Source: Thioalkalivibrio sp. K90mix (GTDB taxonomy: Bacteria > Pseudomonadota > Gammaproteobacteria > Ectothiorhodospirales > Ectothiorhodospiraceae). From it: 64,000 bases of DNA. The notes below the pieces were generated by a model. The model had not been told where the DNA came from and searched no databases. It saw only the letters and a list, made by a program, of their open reading frames with translations. The stretch spans positions 923,501 through 987,500 of the forward strand of contig NC_013889.1 in assembly GCF_000025545.1 (NCBI RefSeq), read 5' to 3'. Position numbers and translations under genes: made by a program. Shown piece after piece: positions 36,519-45,721 of this stretch (its first letter is position 1; each line of letters begins with the position of its first letter).

Positions 36519-38819
36519 TCAGTCGTCGGCCTCGTCGTAATCGCCCTTGTGTTTCGGATTGGGGCGTGCGCGCCGGTCTTTCGAGTAGTCCCGACCGTCC
36601 TCGGTGTCTTCGCCCGTTTCCTGCGTGAGCCGCAGATGCGCGGGCGGGGCGGTCCCGTCCTTTTCCTGACCGAAGTAGATCGTCTGGTGCGGGAACGGGA
36701 TCTCGATGCCGGCCGCGTCGAAGTGCTTTTTCACCAGGCGGTTGAACGCGCGGCCCAGCCCGAACTGCGTGCCCGGCAGGGTCTTGATGCGGATGCGCAC
36801 GTTGACCGAGCTGTCGGCCAGTGCAGTGACGCCGTGCACCTCGATCTCGTCGAGGATGTTCGGGCCCTGATCCGGATCTTCCTTGAGTTCCTCGAAAGCC
36901 TCGCGCAGGCGCACGATGACCTCGTCGATGTCCTCGCGATAGGCCACGCGGTACTCGCCCACATGGTAGGCGAACTCGCGCATGTAGTTGGACACGGCAT
37001 CCACCGACGAGAACGGGATCAGGTGATAGGTGCCGGACAAGTCACGCAGGCCCATGGAACGGATGGTGAGTTTTTCGACCACCCCGGTCAGTCCCGCCAC
37101 CGTGACCACGTCCCCGGTATTGATGGCCTTTTCAAGCTGGATGAATACGCCCGTGATGATGTCCTGCACCAGTTTTTGCGCGCCAAAGCCAACGGCGAGG
37201 CCCAGGACACCGGCACCGGCCAGCAGCGGGCCGATGTTCACGCCAATCTCGGCCAGCACGATCATGGTGGTCATCACCGCCAGCACCACAGCGACCGCGT
37301 TGCGGAACAGGGTCAGCAGGGTCTTCTCGCGCGCGCCCGGCTCGCCTTCGCCGGTACTCGGGCTCAGGCGGTGTTCGATCCAGCTGGCGAACACCAGCCA
37401 GATGGCCAGTGCGCCGAGCAGGATCAGGGCGACCGAGATCGCAGTGCCGAGGACATACATACCCGTGTCGGATGCGATCCAGTCGGCGAGGTTGAAGATG
37501 CCCCAGGCATCCGCGATGACCGCGAGCACGATCAGCAGGATCACCAGACGCATGGTCTTGAGTGCCTTGGGGATATAGGAGTTCAGGCGCGCCTCGAGCA
37601 GCGGGAACTTGACGCGCGTCTCGTCCGGGACGCGAATCTCGCGTCCGATGATCTGGGTGAGCACGTTGGCGACGAATACCCCGATGAAGGCCGCCAGTAC
37701 GGTCTGTCCGGTGGCCTTCGCCATGAAGGGAAGGGCATCCTCCGGCCGGGTAATGCTGACGACCGCAAGCGTCAGGAAGTAGATCAGCGCGATCCAGTGC
37801 CAGGCATTCGCCAGAAAGGTCAGGGTCATGCGCGTAAACGCAAAGCCGGCGCGGTTAGCGACCAGGATCAGGCGGTCGTGCACCCGGTGTCGGTTCTGCA
37901 GGATGATGACCGCTGCATAGAGGAAGGCGGTCAGCATCACCAGCAGGCCGAGCGAACGGCCGGCCTCGCTGGAGATGTGATTGTTGGTGATCGGTACCAG
38001 CAGAAGCAGGCCGTAACCGATGTAGGTCACCAGGCGTGCCAGCCAGGCATTCCAGTACGCGGCCTCGTCGCCGGCCATCGGCAGCAGTCGCAGGCCGTGA
38101 TAGCGCGTCGCGAAAATTAGACGCAACGCCGCTTTGGTCACTTCGATCAGCAGGAAGGCATTGAGGAACAACGAATGCCGCATGAGCATCTCGCCGGATT
38201 CCCCGAGGACAAAGAGTGCGAGCCCATAGCCCCCCACCCAGGCCAGAAGGACGACCAGAAAGTCGATCAGCGCCGCCAGCAGGACCGCCGGAAGCGCACG
38301 CAGCAGGTGATACTGCCTCGGTGAGTGAATCACCCAGCGATCCAGGGCGGCGAACATCGGGTGGCCCAGGCGTCGCAGAATCAGAAAGCCGGCAACCGTC
38401 AGCACAATCAGGATCGCCAGGTCCAGCACGCCGGCGCCAAACACCACTAGATCGATCGTGCGCATCTGTTCGCCAATGTCCGTGGCGATCTCGTTCAGCG
38501 CCCGAATCTCCTGCACCGTGCCTTCTGCGAGCGATTGTGTGACCTGGGCGATCTGGCGCGGGATCGACATCGGCTCGTCGGTGTCGACGGCCGCCTCGTC
38601 TGCCGTGCTTTCGTCGTTCCCGGTCCGTTCGGCACGCAATGTCTCGAGCAGGCGCTCGCGTGCCTCTTCGTTTTCCAGTGCCTCGATCAGCGCGTCATGC
38701 AGATCGCGTCCGTCACCGCCCTCCTGGGCCTGAACGGTCCCCAGGGGCATGAGCAGCGACAGCAAGAAGAGGGTCAGGAGGAGGAAGATGGGGAGACGCA
38801 AAAAGCGGCTGGGGGACAC
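36519..38819 (-). CDS. Large mechanosensitive channel of the MscS family
   Basis: A 766-residue MscS-type channel (YbiO/YnaI-like group). It has a signal peptide ending VQAQ, a periplasmic helical domain, about eleven membrane helices, and the MscS pore and beta domain (GAGVLGLAVGFGAQKLVQDIITGVFIQLEKAINTGDVV) followed by the alpha/beta cage. It releases solutes on osmotic downshift, which matters to a halophile. The GTG start with GAGG upstream places the signal peptide at the true N-terminus; the longer frame adds 37 unlikely residues. The C-terminal tail is charged and disordered. Confidence 0.9.
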   Translation of the reverse strand: MSPSRFLRLPIFLLLTLFLLSLLMPLGTVQAQEGGDGRDLHDALIEALENEEARERLLETLRAERTGNDESTADEAAVDTDEPMSIPRQIAQVTQSLAEGTVQEIRALNEIATDIGEQMRTIDLVVFGAGVLDLAILIVLTVAGFLILRRLGHPMFAALDRWVIHSPRQYHLLRALPAVLLAALIDFLVVLLAWVGGYGLALFVLGESGEMLMRHSLFLNAFLLIEVTKAALRLIFATRYHGLRLLPMAGDEAAYWNAWLARLVTYIGYGLLLLVPITNNHISSEAGRSLGLLVMLTAFLYAAVIILQNRHRVHDRLILVANRAGFAFTRMTLTFLANAWHWIALIYFLTLAVVSITRPEDALPFMAKATGQTVLAAFIGVFVANVLTQIIGREIRVPDETRVKFPLLEARLNSYIPKALKTMRLVILLIVLAVIADAWGIFNLADWIASDTGMYVLGTAISVALILLGALAIWLVFASWIEHRLSPSTGEGEPGAREKTLLTLFRNAVAVVLAVMTTMIVLAEIGVNIGPLLAGAGVLGLAVGFGAQKLVQDIITGVFIQLEKAINTGDVVTVAGLTGVVEKLTIRSMGLRDLSGTYHLIPFSSVDAVSNYMREFAYHVGEYRVAYREDIDEVIVRLREAFEELKEDPDQGPNILDEIEVHGVTALADSSVNVRIRIKTLPGTQFGLGRAFNRLVKKHFDAAGIEIPFPHQTIYFGQEKDGTAPPAHLRLTQETGEDTEDGRDYSKDRRARPNPKHKGDYDEADD

Positions 38820-38952
38820 GGGCGGACCTCGGGTTTGGACGGGGTTCGCGGGTCGCCAGGAGGACGCCAGTGCGAGCATCCGTGCGACAGCGGAGGCATG
38901 TAGTCTAGGGAAACGACAAGGCATTTTCACGCCCGCGGAGCGAGCGCAGGGA

Positions 38953-39675
38953 CTATTCCAGCAGCATGGGATCCAGCCAGGCGATCCCCAGCTGATTCAT
39001 CTGGCGTTCGATCCAGGCGATGCGCTGGGTCAGCCGCGGTCCCGGGTGCACCGGGTTGTAGGCACCGGGGCTGGGCAGGATCGCGGCCAGGCGTGCAGCC
39101 TGGTGGCGGTCCAGCTCGCGCGCCGGGACGCCAAAGTAGTGCTGGGCCGCGTGCTCGATGCCGTAGATGCCGGGGCCCCATTCCGCCAGGTTCAGGTACA
39201 CCTCGAGGATGCGTCGCTTGGGCCAGACGGTCTCCATGCCCGCGGTCAGGCCCGCTTCCAGTGTCTTGCGCATCCAGGATCTTTCGTGCCACAGAAAGAG
39301 GTTCTTGGCCGTTTGCTGACTGATCGTACTGGCCCCGCGCAGGCGCTGTCCCCGCAGCATGTGGTCATCCACGGCCTGACGCATGGATCCCCAGTCGAAA
39401 CCGCGATGCACGGGGAAGTTCTGGTCTTCCGCCGCGATCACCGCGAGCATCAAGTGGCGTGGCAGATCATCCAGTCGCTGCCATTCCGGGCGCAGGCGCG
39501 AGGCGGTCTGCCAGTCCGTGGCGACCACCATGGCCATACCATAAGGCGGGTTGACCTTGGCGAACAGGACAATCAGCCCGAGTGCGACGGTAATCACAAG
39601 AGCAAGCGCCCCGGCCAGCAGCCAGGCCAGCGCGCTCAGGAGGGGTGCGATGAGTCCGCGCTGTTGACGGGCCAT
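38953..39675 (-). CDS. mtgA: Monofunctional peptidoglycan transglycosylase MtgA
   Basis: A 240-residue inner-membrane glycosyltransferase (GT51) that polymerises lipid II into glycan strands without a transpeptidase domain. One N-terminal membrane anchor is followed by the catalytic motifs EDQNFPVHRGFDWGSM, RGASTISQQTAKNLFLW and KRRILEVYLNLAEWGPGIYG. Length is normal. The start MARQQRG has GGGAGA upstream. A 133-bp gap separates it from mscS; within it CTAGGGAAACG near 38906 may be another worn MITE end. Confidence 0.94.
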   Translation of the reverse strand: MARQQRGLIAPLLSALAWLLAGALALVITVALGLIVLFAKVNPPYGMAMVVATDWQTASRLRPEWQRLDDLPRHLMLAVIAAEDQNFPVHRGFDWGSMRQAVDDHMLRGQRLRGASTISQQTAKNLFLWHERSWMRKTLEAGLTAGMETVWPKRRILEVYLNLAEWGPGIYGIEHAAQHYFGVPARELDRHQAARLAAILPSPGAYNPVHPGPRLTQRIAWIERQMNQLGIAWLDPMLLE

Positions 39676-39884
39676 CAGTATCTCCCTGGGTGCAAGCAGC
39701 AAACGGCGTTCATGGGCAAAAGAATACCTCGACTAGCGCCCTTCACGTGGATACCCATTCAGTGACGTCCGGTGAGGAATCTCGTCATCGGGTGAACTGT
39801 TTGTGTCGTACGTGGCCCAACCTTGCAAGCCGGAGTATTGTCTGGTGACCCCACCCCATCCACGCGAAAGAGAAGGAGAGACTC

Positions 39885-40214
39885 ATGGACGTAATGCCCT
39901 ATCGGTATACGACACCCAGCGGTGAGGCTGTTTCCTTCGAGTTTCGTTTGCACCCCGAAACCGGCTCCGCTGTACGCGTACAGCAGCTGCTTGACCGGCT
40001 GGTCGATACCCTTGATCACGAGATCGGGGTGCTGGGCGACACCTGCAATGGTGACGTGCTCCAGGCGCTGGCGATGGCACTCGCCGTGCGCACGGACATG
40101 ATCCCTGCACATCCGGAGATGACGCGTGACCTGGCGCGGGATGTCGTCGAACGCGCGCTGGGGTCCTTGCAGCAGTCCGAGCACCAGTACCTGGGCCCGG
40201 TGGGTCACGCCTGA
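39885..40214 (+). CDS. Small soluble protein of unknown function
   Basis: A 109-residue protein starting MDVMPYRYTTPSGEAVSFEF with an excellent ribosome site (GAGAAGGAGAG). It appears alpha/beta with a helical second half (LQALAMALAVRTDMI and LARDVVERALGSLQQ). No motif, membrane segment or family is recognised. It lies 4 bp upstream of the DCC-family gene, so the two are probably cotranscribed. The 209 bp upstream of it shows no clear feature. Confidence 0.65.
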   Translation: MDVMPYRYTTPSGEAVSFEFRLHPETGSAVRVQQLLDRLVDTLDHEIGVLGDTCNGDVLQALAMALAVRTDMIPAHPEMTRDLARDVVERALGSLQQSEHQYLGPVGHA

Positions 40215-40218
40215 CCCC

Positions 40219-40605
40219 ATGGGTTCCCCGCGGCGTCCAGTGGTCTTTTTTGATGGTGGCTGTCCGCTTTGCCGTCGCGAGATCGGGCACTACCAGCGTC
40301 TGGATCACGCGGGTCACGTGGACTGGCGAGATATCCATGCCGACGCCTCGCCACTCGAGCCGTGGGGGATCGACTGGGATGCCGCGATGCGGCGGATGCA
40401 CGCGGTCGACGCCACGGGGCAGATCCACAGTGGCGCCTGGGCGTTTGTCGTTGTCTGGCGGCAGCTGCCGTATTACCGCGCGCTGGGGGCGGTGCTCGCG
40501 CGGCTGCCTCCCGTGGTGCGCCTGATGGATCGGGCCTATAACTGGATTGCCCGTCGACGCTGGCGGGCGCGCTGCGATCACGGGGTCTGTCACCCCAATC
40601 GCTAG
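40219..40605 (+). CDS. DCC family (DUF393) thiol-disulfide oxidoreductase-like protein
   Basis: A 128-residue protein of the DUF393 family, named for its Asp-x-x-Cys-x-x-Cys motif, seen here as FFDGGCPLCRREIGHY. The YRALGAVLARLPPVVRLMDRAYNWIARRRW segment in the second half is also typical. A thioredoxin-like redox role is assumed for the family but not established. Its ATG follows the preceding stop by 4 bp. Confidence 0.87.
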   Translation: MGSPRRPVVFFDGGCPLCRREIGHYQRLDHAGHVDWRDIHADASPLEPWGIDWDAAMRRMHAVDATGQIHSGAWAFVVVWRQLPYYRALGAVLARLPPVVRLMDRAYNWIARRRWRARCDHGVCHPNR

Positions 40606-40678
40606 GCATATACGGGGCCACCGCATTTCCCCGGTATTTCGACGCCTGTTGGCGTCACCGTTCGAGGAAAACGCGTCC

Positions 40679-41254
40679 GTGAAGCGGCTGCTGGTTGGTG
40701 TGGTCTGTGTACTGGGGTGGATCCTCATGGCCCCGCTGTGGGCGAATGACCTGGCCAGCGAGCGCGCGCTCGTGGCCCAGTTACAGGAGCCCCACCGGAT
40801 CCTGTTGATGCGGCATGCGGCCGCGCCGGGGATCGGCGACCCCGCGGGCTTCGAACTGGAAGACTGTTCCACCCAGCGCAACCTCTCTGCGGCGGGGCGG
40901 GAGCAGGCTCGCGAGATTGGCGAGCGCCTGCGCGCGGCCGGGTTGGACGCAATCCGGGTGTTCGCCGGCCCATGGTGCCGGAATGCGGATACGGCCCGTT
41001 TGCTGGGTTATGGCGAGCCGCAGATCCTGGGTGCGTTGGGCTCGATCTTTCGCACTAACGAATCCGATCGGGAGCGTTGGATGCGCGCGTGGCACGCACA
41101 TCTGGCGGCGGAGGTCGCGCGCGATGCGGGACCGGCGGTATATGTCACGCATCGCGCGAACGTCATGGGGCTGTCGGGGCGCAGTCTCGGTGCGGGCGAT
41201 ATGCTGGTGGTACAGCTCGATGCCGACGGTCGGGCTCGGCCCGTCACCGACTGA
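40679..41254 (+). CDS. Periplasmic histidine phosphatase-like protein
   Basis: A 191-residue protein with a signal peptide (KRLLVGVVCVLGWILMAPLW, cut near WAN) followed by a histidine-phosphatase fold. The catalytic motif is LLMRHAAAPG, where RHG is replaced by RHA, and the second His may be in YVTHRANVMGLSG. Secreted members act on phosphate esters, but the substrate is unknown. The GTG start was chosen to place the signal peptide at the N-terminus, with GAGGAA upstream. It is convergent with the phospholipase D-like gene. Confidence 0.8.
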   Translation: MKRLLVGVVCVLGWILMAPLWANDLASERALVAQLQEPHRILLMRHAAAPGIGDPAGFELEDCSTQRNLSAAGREQAREIGERLRAAGLDAIRVFAGPWCRNADTARLLGYGEPQILGALGSIFRTNESDRERWMRAWHAHLAAEVARDAGPAVYVTHRANVMGLSGRSLGAGDMLVVQLDADGRARPVTD

Positions 41255-41271
41255 CCCAGCGCGCGGGCCCT

Positions 41272-42555
41272 CTATATGTAGGGCCCAATAATGCGCGCGA
41301 TCCAGCCATAGATCCGGTACTTCCAGGGGCGATTCTCCCAGGCCTCGATCGTCATGCGCTCGGCATCGGCCTTGTCTTCCTCGATCAGTTCACGGATCGA
41401 GCGGGCAAAGTCTTCATCAAAAATGTTCAGGTTGGTCTCGTCATTCAGGCGGAATGATCGGTTATGCAGATTGGCAGACCCGATGCTGGCCCAGCGGTCG
41501 TCCACGCTGACCAGCTTGGAGTGATACATCCGCGGGTGGTATTCGTACAGTTCCACGCCGGCTTCCAGTATCGGTCGCCAGCGATTAACCGAGGCGTGAC
41601 GCACGAAGCCGAAGGACATGGTGTCGCCCGGCATGAGTACCCGGATCTCCACGCCGCGCTCCGCGGCCTCGGTCAGGGCGACGAGAAAGTCCGGGTCGGG
41701 ATAGAAATACGCCGTGGCGATGGTCACCTGGTCTTCTGCGGCGGCCAGTGCGTGCAGGAACATTTTGCGGACCCGATGGCGCCCCTCGCGCGGGGCACTG
41801 TTGACGACTTGCGCATCCAGCTCGCCTTCAGCCTCCAGCTCTGGGTAGTAGGCATCGCCCAGCAGTAGTTCGCCCATCGCATCCAGCCAGGTTTCCATGA
41901 ACGCGGCCTGCAGATTGCCCACCACAGGTCCGGTAACGCGGAAGTGGTTGTCACGGTAGGGTTCGCGATCCTCACCGGGCACCCAGGAATCCGCCACATT
42001 GGCGCCGCCAATGAATCCTGTGCGACCGTCCACCACCAGAATCTTGCGGTGGGTGCGGTGGTTGAAACGTGACATCTGATACCAGGAGGGCTTGCGCCAG
42101 CGCACAACCTCCGCGCCGGCATCGGTCATGCGGTCGAATTTTTCCTGAGAGGCGTGGACCGAGCCGATGTAATCAATGACCACATGCACCCTAACCCCGC
42201 GTTCTGCCGCGCGTGCAAACGCCTCTGCGAAGCGCGCGGCCTGGTCGCCCCAGAACTCGTACACCTCGAACGTGACTGTATGCTCGGCAGCCTCGATGGC
42301 CTCGATTTTGGCGTCGTAGATCGCCTCGCCGTCACGCAGCAGTTCCAGTGCATTGCCGGAAACAATCGGCTGTTGCAGCGTGAGCCCCATCCCGCGGCGA
42401 AATGCACTGTCCGAGGTGCCGTAGTCGATGGCCACCGGAGACTTCACCCGGTCGGGTTTCGGCAGGAGGTTAAAGAGGGCAACGTTCACCAGCACGAAGG
42501 CAAGCGCGAGGCCCAGGAGGATACCGACAGGAATGCCGATGACGCGGCGGCGCAT
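41272..42555 (-). CDS. Phospholipase D-like / cardiolipin synthase-type protein
   Basis: A 427-residue membrane-anchored protein of the phospholipase D superfamily. One N-terminal helix (GILLGLALAFVLVNVALF) is followed by two HKD motifs: HRKILVVDGRTGFIGGAN and YHSKLVSVDDRWASIGSAN. It resembles ClsB/ClsC cardiolipin synthases, which condense phosphatidylglycerol, though phosphatidyltransferase or lipase activity on other substrates is possible. It is monocistronic and its 3' end faces the phosphatase gene with 17 bp between stops. Confidence 0.88.
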   Translation of the reverse strand: MRRRVIGIPVGILLGLALAFVLVNVALFNLLPKPDRVKSPVAIDYGTSDSAFRRGMGLTLQQPIVSGNALELLRDGEAIYDAKIEAIEAAEHTVTFEVYEFWGDQAARFAEAFARAAERGVRVHVVIDYIGSVHASQEKFDRMTDAGAEVVRWRKPSWYQMSRFNHRTHRKILVVDGRTGFIGGANVADSWVPGEDREPYRDNHFRVTGPVVGNLQAAFMETWLDAMGELLLGDAYYPELEAEGELDAQVVNSAPREGRHRVRKMFLHALAAAEDQVTIATAYFYPDPDFLVALTEAAERGVEIRVLMPGDTMSFGFVRHASVNRWRPILEAGVELYEYHPRMYHSKLVSVDDRWASIGSANLHNRSFRLNDETNLNIFDEDFARSIRELIEEDKADAERMTIEAWENRPWKYRIYGWIARIIGPYI

Positions 42556-42674
42556 GGTAGGCCTCTTGTATCGAACCCGCTACAGGGAGGGCGGGGAGGG
42601 ATTGGGTGGTGCCGGTGTAGAACCCGCGTGTTTGAGTGTACACAATGCGCTGCGAGCAACCCTGGACGAATGTC

Positions 42675-43115
42675 ATGAATCCGTTTCTGGAAGCAGCACT
42701 GGACGAGGCGCGAACCGGCTGGGATGAAGGGGGTATCCCGATTGGTTCGGTCATCGAGCACGGCGGCCGCATCGTCGGCCGCGGGCACAATCGGCGGGTT
42801 CAGAGCGGCAGCGCCATCCTGCATGCCGAGATGGATGCTCTGGAAAACGCCGGACGCCAGCCCGCGAGCGTCTACCGAGAATGCACGCTTTATACGACGC
42901 TCTCGCCCTGCGCGATGTGCAGCGGGGCGATCGTACTGTATGGCATCCCGCGTGTGGTGGTCGGCGAAAACGCCACCTTCATGGGGGAGGAGGACTGGCT
43001 GCGCTCGCATGGTGTGCAGGTCGATGTGCTGCAGGATGCCGCCTGCCAGGAACTGATGACCGCCTTCATCGAACGCCACCCGGACCTCTGGCACGAGGAT
43101 ATCGGTTGCGAATAA
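42675..43115 (+). CDS. Cytosine deaminase, yeast FCY1-like
   Basis: A 146-residue zinc deaminase of the CDA superfamily. Zinc motifs: His50-Ala-Glu52 (ILHAEMDALENAG) and Pro-Cys79-Ala-Met-Cys82 (TTLSPCAMCSGAI). The rest matches the small eukaryotic cytosine deaminase (LYGIPRVVVGEN, then C-terminal HPDLWHEDIG) far better than TadA or guanine deaminase. It would convert cytosine to uracil for pyrimidine salvage. The start MNPFLEAAL was chosen; an upstream frame adds 13 unlikely residues. It is divergent from the phospholipase D-like gene. Confidence 0.87.
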   Translation: MNPFLEAALDEARTGWDEGGIPIGSVIEHGGRIVGRGHNRRVQSGSAILHAEMDALENAGRQPASVYRECTLYTTLSPCAMCSGAIVLYGIPRVVVGENATFMGEEDWLRSHGVQVDVLQDAACQELMTAFIERHPDLWHEDIGCE

Positions 43116-43293
43116 CCCCGGGTTGACCGGAACACCCTTGCTGGCGGGCGGATATTGGTTGCCGCCCCGGACAAGGCAGCGACAAGGGGCAGGCGCCCCG
43201 GGGAGCGCCTCATGGTGCCCTTCGCGGTCAATGCCACTGTTCTGGCATGGTCGCTGCTTGGGAGCCGGATGCAATGAAAACCGGGAGCACCCC

Positions 43294-43776
43294 ATGATCG
43301 ACGGCATTGGCATGAATCAGGCGGCCCTGGCGCGGCCGGCCCATTCGGCGCAGGCCACGAACAACGCCGGGCAGGCCGGCAACCAGGCGGCACAGGCGGG
43401 GCCCGCGGCACACGCACAGCCCGCCCAGCAGGCACAGGCCGCCATGCAAGCGCAGGGGAACGGTCCGGTCAACGGGCTGGGCGCGGGCGTCTCGACCTCC
43501 CCGCATGTCGCTCAGCCTGCGGCCACCACGCACGCCCCCACGGCACACGAGGCGGCATTTTCGCCCCAGGGCATCAACGCGTCCCCGCCAACCCAGGCCA
43601 CCGCGATGCCGCTGGCTGGCGGTCAGGTCAATGGGACCCAGCAGGCTGACGATGCCCCCCGGATGGACGCCGATCCGGACGACAAAGCGGACATGGGCCA
43701 GACCTTCATGCCCGATGGCTCGGTGCAGTCCAACTCCAACGAGCACCTCGGATCGCACTTTGACCTGCAGGCCTGA
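43294..43776 (+). CDS. Ala/Gln-rich low-complexity protein
   Basis: A 160-residue protein dominated by Ala, Gln, Gly, Pro and Asn (AQAGNQAAQAGPAAHAQPAQ and similar), ending in an acidic, better-ordered-looking tail (DDKADMGQTFMPDGSVQSNS). There are no Cys, signal peptide or membrane helices, so it is probably disordered. No family is recognised. GGGAGCACCCC precedes the ATG weakly. It is convergent with srkA and ends 3 bp from that gene's stop. Coding status is supported by the start context and the composition of the tail but is not certain. Confidence 0.55.
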   Translation: MIDGIGMNQAALARPAHSAQATNNAGQAGNQAAQAGPAAHAQPAQQAQAAMQAQGNGPVNGLGAGVSTSPHVAQPAATTHAPTAHEAAFSPQGINASPPTQATAMPLAGGQVNGTQQADDAPRMDADPDDKADMGQTFMPDGSVQSNSNEHLGSHFDLQA

Positions 43777-43779
43777 GGA

Positions 43780-44805
43780 CTACAGATCCCAGTAGCCCCT
43801 GGCCACGGCCCCCGGGCTGTCCAGTTCCAGTGCAGGCTCGTCCAGTGCGGCCGCCTGTTCCCGCAGGGTCAGGATGTGCTCTTCCCAGTAGCGCGGGGTG
43901 TAGAACACGGGGAATCCGTCGATGAACGCGGGATCGTCCGCGCGGCGGGCCAGCCAGGCGGCGTGGCGCAGGATACGTAGCGTGCGCAGGGTGTTGATCA
44001 GGCCCAGCTCGCGGCGGTCGAAGCGCATGAACGTCTCGTAGCCCCCCAGCAGATCGCGTAGCTGCCCCGCCATCTCCGGCGGTTCGCCGGAGAGAAACAT
44101 CCACAGATCCTGCATTGCGGGTCCATTGCAGGCGTCGTCGAGGTCAACGAAGTGGGGGCCGTCGTCGGTCCACAGGATGTTGCCCGGGTGGGTGTCGCCA
44201 TGCAGCCGCAGCTGCGGGACGGGGCCCACGGCCTCGGTGTTTCGCTGCATGCGGCTGATCAGGTCCGCACTGAGGTCACGGTAGACCGTCTGCAGCCCCG
44301 GGGGCAGGTAACCGGAGGCGAGCACGTCCTGCCGCGCCTGCTCACCCAGAGTCCCCGGTTCCAGCGTGATGCGTTCGTGGAACGGCGTGCTGTGGCCCAC
44401 TTCGTGAATTCGCGCAATGAACCGTCCGATGCGCTGCAGCGTAACGGACTGCTCCAGGTCCGGCGTGCGGCCGCCGCAGCGCGGATAAACCGCGAAGCGA
44501 AAGCCCTGATGATGGTGCAGCGTTTCCCCGTCCTGCCCAGCCAAGGGCGCCACCACGGGAACCTCCCGAGCGGCCAGTTCCTGGCTGAACGCATGTTCTT
44601 CGACGATCGCCTGGTCGCTCCAGCGGCCGGGGCGGTAGAACTTCGCGATGACCGGCGTCGCATCCTCGATGCCGATCTGGTACACCCGGTTTTCGTAGCT
44701 GTTCAGCGCGAGCAGGCGGCCATCGCAGCGCAGGCCGGTGGTTTCCACCGCATCGAGAATAACGGTGGGTTTGAGGGCATCGTATGGGTGGGGCTGTGTA
44801 TTCAT
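43780..44805 (-). CDS. srkA: Stress response kinase A (SrkA/YihE)
   Basis: A 341-residue APH-fold kinase. The catalytic loop is LRLHGDTHPGNILW, followed by the metal-binding FVDLDDACNGPAMQDLW, typical of SrkA. The N-terminal RLLALNSYENRVYQIG and ATPVIAKFYRPGRWS (ATP-site Lys) also match. SrkA protects against cell-death signalling under oxidative stress and, as YihE, affects envelope stress. The start MNTQPHPYDAL is the usual one; an upstream 33-codon extension is rejected. It is divergent from the TVP38 gene. Confidence 0.92.
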   Translation of the reverse strand: MNTQPHPYDALKPTVILDAVETTGLRCDGRLLALNSYENRVYQIGIEDATPVIAKFYRPGRWSDQAIVEEHAFSQELAAREVPVVAPLAGQDGETLHHHQGFRFAVYPRCGGRTPDLEQSVTLQRIGRFIARIHEVGHSTPFHERITLEPGTLGEQARQDVLASGYLPPGLQTVYRDLSADLISRMQRNTEAVGPVPQLRLHGDTHPGNILWTDDGPHFVDLDDACNGPAMQDLWMFLSGEPPEMAGQLRDLLGGYETFMRFDRRELGLINTLRTLRILRHAAWLARRADDPAFIDGFPVFYTPRYWEEHILTLREQAAALDEPALELDSPGAVARGYWDL

Positions 44806-44875
44806 GCGGCCAATGTACGCACGCGGGCAGCGTCCGGGTCCAGCGTTTTGACGAATGTGTGTCGGGAGAGGGCCG

Positions 44876-45574
44876 GTGAATCGAGCGTACTGGGTGGTGG
44901 CCATCCTTGCGGTGGCTGCATTGATCGCGTTCTTCGCGCTCGATTTGGGCCGTTTCCTGGAGTTCGAGCGCCTGCAGGCGGCGCAGGGCGATTTGGAGGA
45001 TCAGCGTGCGGCCCGCCCGCTGTTGGTGGCGGTGGTGTTCTTCCTTGTGTATGTGGTGGTGGCGGCGTTGTCGTTGCCCGGTATCGTGATCATGACGCTG
45101 GCGGGCGGGGCTATCTTCGGCGTTTTCTGGGGCAGCGTGCTGTCGTCCTTCGCCTCCACACTGGGCGCGACGCTAACATTTCTGGTGGCGCGCACGATCG
45201 CGCGCGAGCCCCTGCAGCGCCGGTTCGCGGATCGCCTGGACCCCATCAATCGTGGCTTCGAGCGCGAGGGGGCCTATTACCTGTTCGCGCTGCGTCTGAC
45301 GCCGGCCTTCCCCTTCTTTGTGATCAACGCAGGCATGGGCCTGATGCACATCCGGACGTGGACGTATTACTGGGTGTCGCAACTGGGAATGCTCCCGGCC
45401 ACGATCGTCTTTGCCAATGCCGGTACTCAGATCAGTCGACTGGACGGGCCCGAAGGGATTTTCTCGCCCGGCTTGATTGCCTCACTGGTAGCGGTCGGTC
45501 TGTTCCCGCTGGCGGCGCGGTGGGTCGTTCGTGCGCTGCATGGTTCGACAGGAGACTCGCAGCCACGGTGCTGA
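44876..45574 (+). CDS. TVP38/TMEM64 (DedA-superfamily) membrane protein
   Basis: A 232-residue membrane protein with a SNARE-assoc/VTT domain. The signature is LSLPGIVIMTLAGGAIFGVFWGS and LRLTPAFPFFVINAGMGLMHI, followed by two C-terminal helices. Related proteins are linked to lipid scrambling or flipping and to pH or membrane stress; this one's role is unknown. The GTG start is preceded by GGGAGAGG. It is monocistronic. Confidence 0.88.
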   Translation: MNRAYWVVAILAVAALIAFFALDLGRFLEFERLQAAQGDLEDQRAARPLLVAVVFFLVYVVVAALSLPGIVIMTLAGGAIFGVFWGSVLSSFASTLGATLTFLVARTIAREPLQRRFADRLDPINRGFEREGAYYLFALRLTPAFPFFVINAGMGLMHIRTWTYYWVSQLGMLPATIVFANAGTQISRLDGPEGIFSPGLIASLVAVGLFPLAARWVVRALHGSTGDSQPRC

Positions 45575-45590
45575 TGTGAACCCTGTCTAA

Positions 45591-45613
45591 ATATGTGCGA
45601 AAGCGCATATAAT
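45591..45613 (+). promoter_or_regulatory. Palindromic operator overlapping a TATAAT -10
   Basis: ATATGTGCGAAAGCGCATAT (45591-45610) is a near-perfect palindrome with 8-bp arms (7 of 8 match), and a consensus TATAAT -10 lies at 45608-45613, 3' of and partly inside it. No good -35 is visible. The ATATG/CATAT arms resemble operators of ArsR-type redox/persulfide sensors. It would control the metallo-beta-lactamase-fold gene about 110 bp downstream. Confidence 0.5.
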
Positions 45614-45721
45614 CGCTGAAAACCAATAACGGTCCGAACGGGCGTTCCAAGGCCGGGGTACGCGCGACACGTTTGCAGGCTCTCCAACCGGGGGCGAAAC
45701 CCGCTTAATGAGGATGTTTGG

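Noticed and set aside
38902-38920. CTAGGGAAACG near the mscS/mtgA gap as a further MITE copy
   Set aside because: Only about ten bases match and nothing of the interior remains; too weak to call as a feature.
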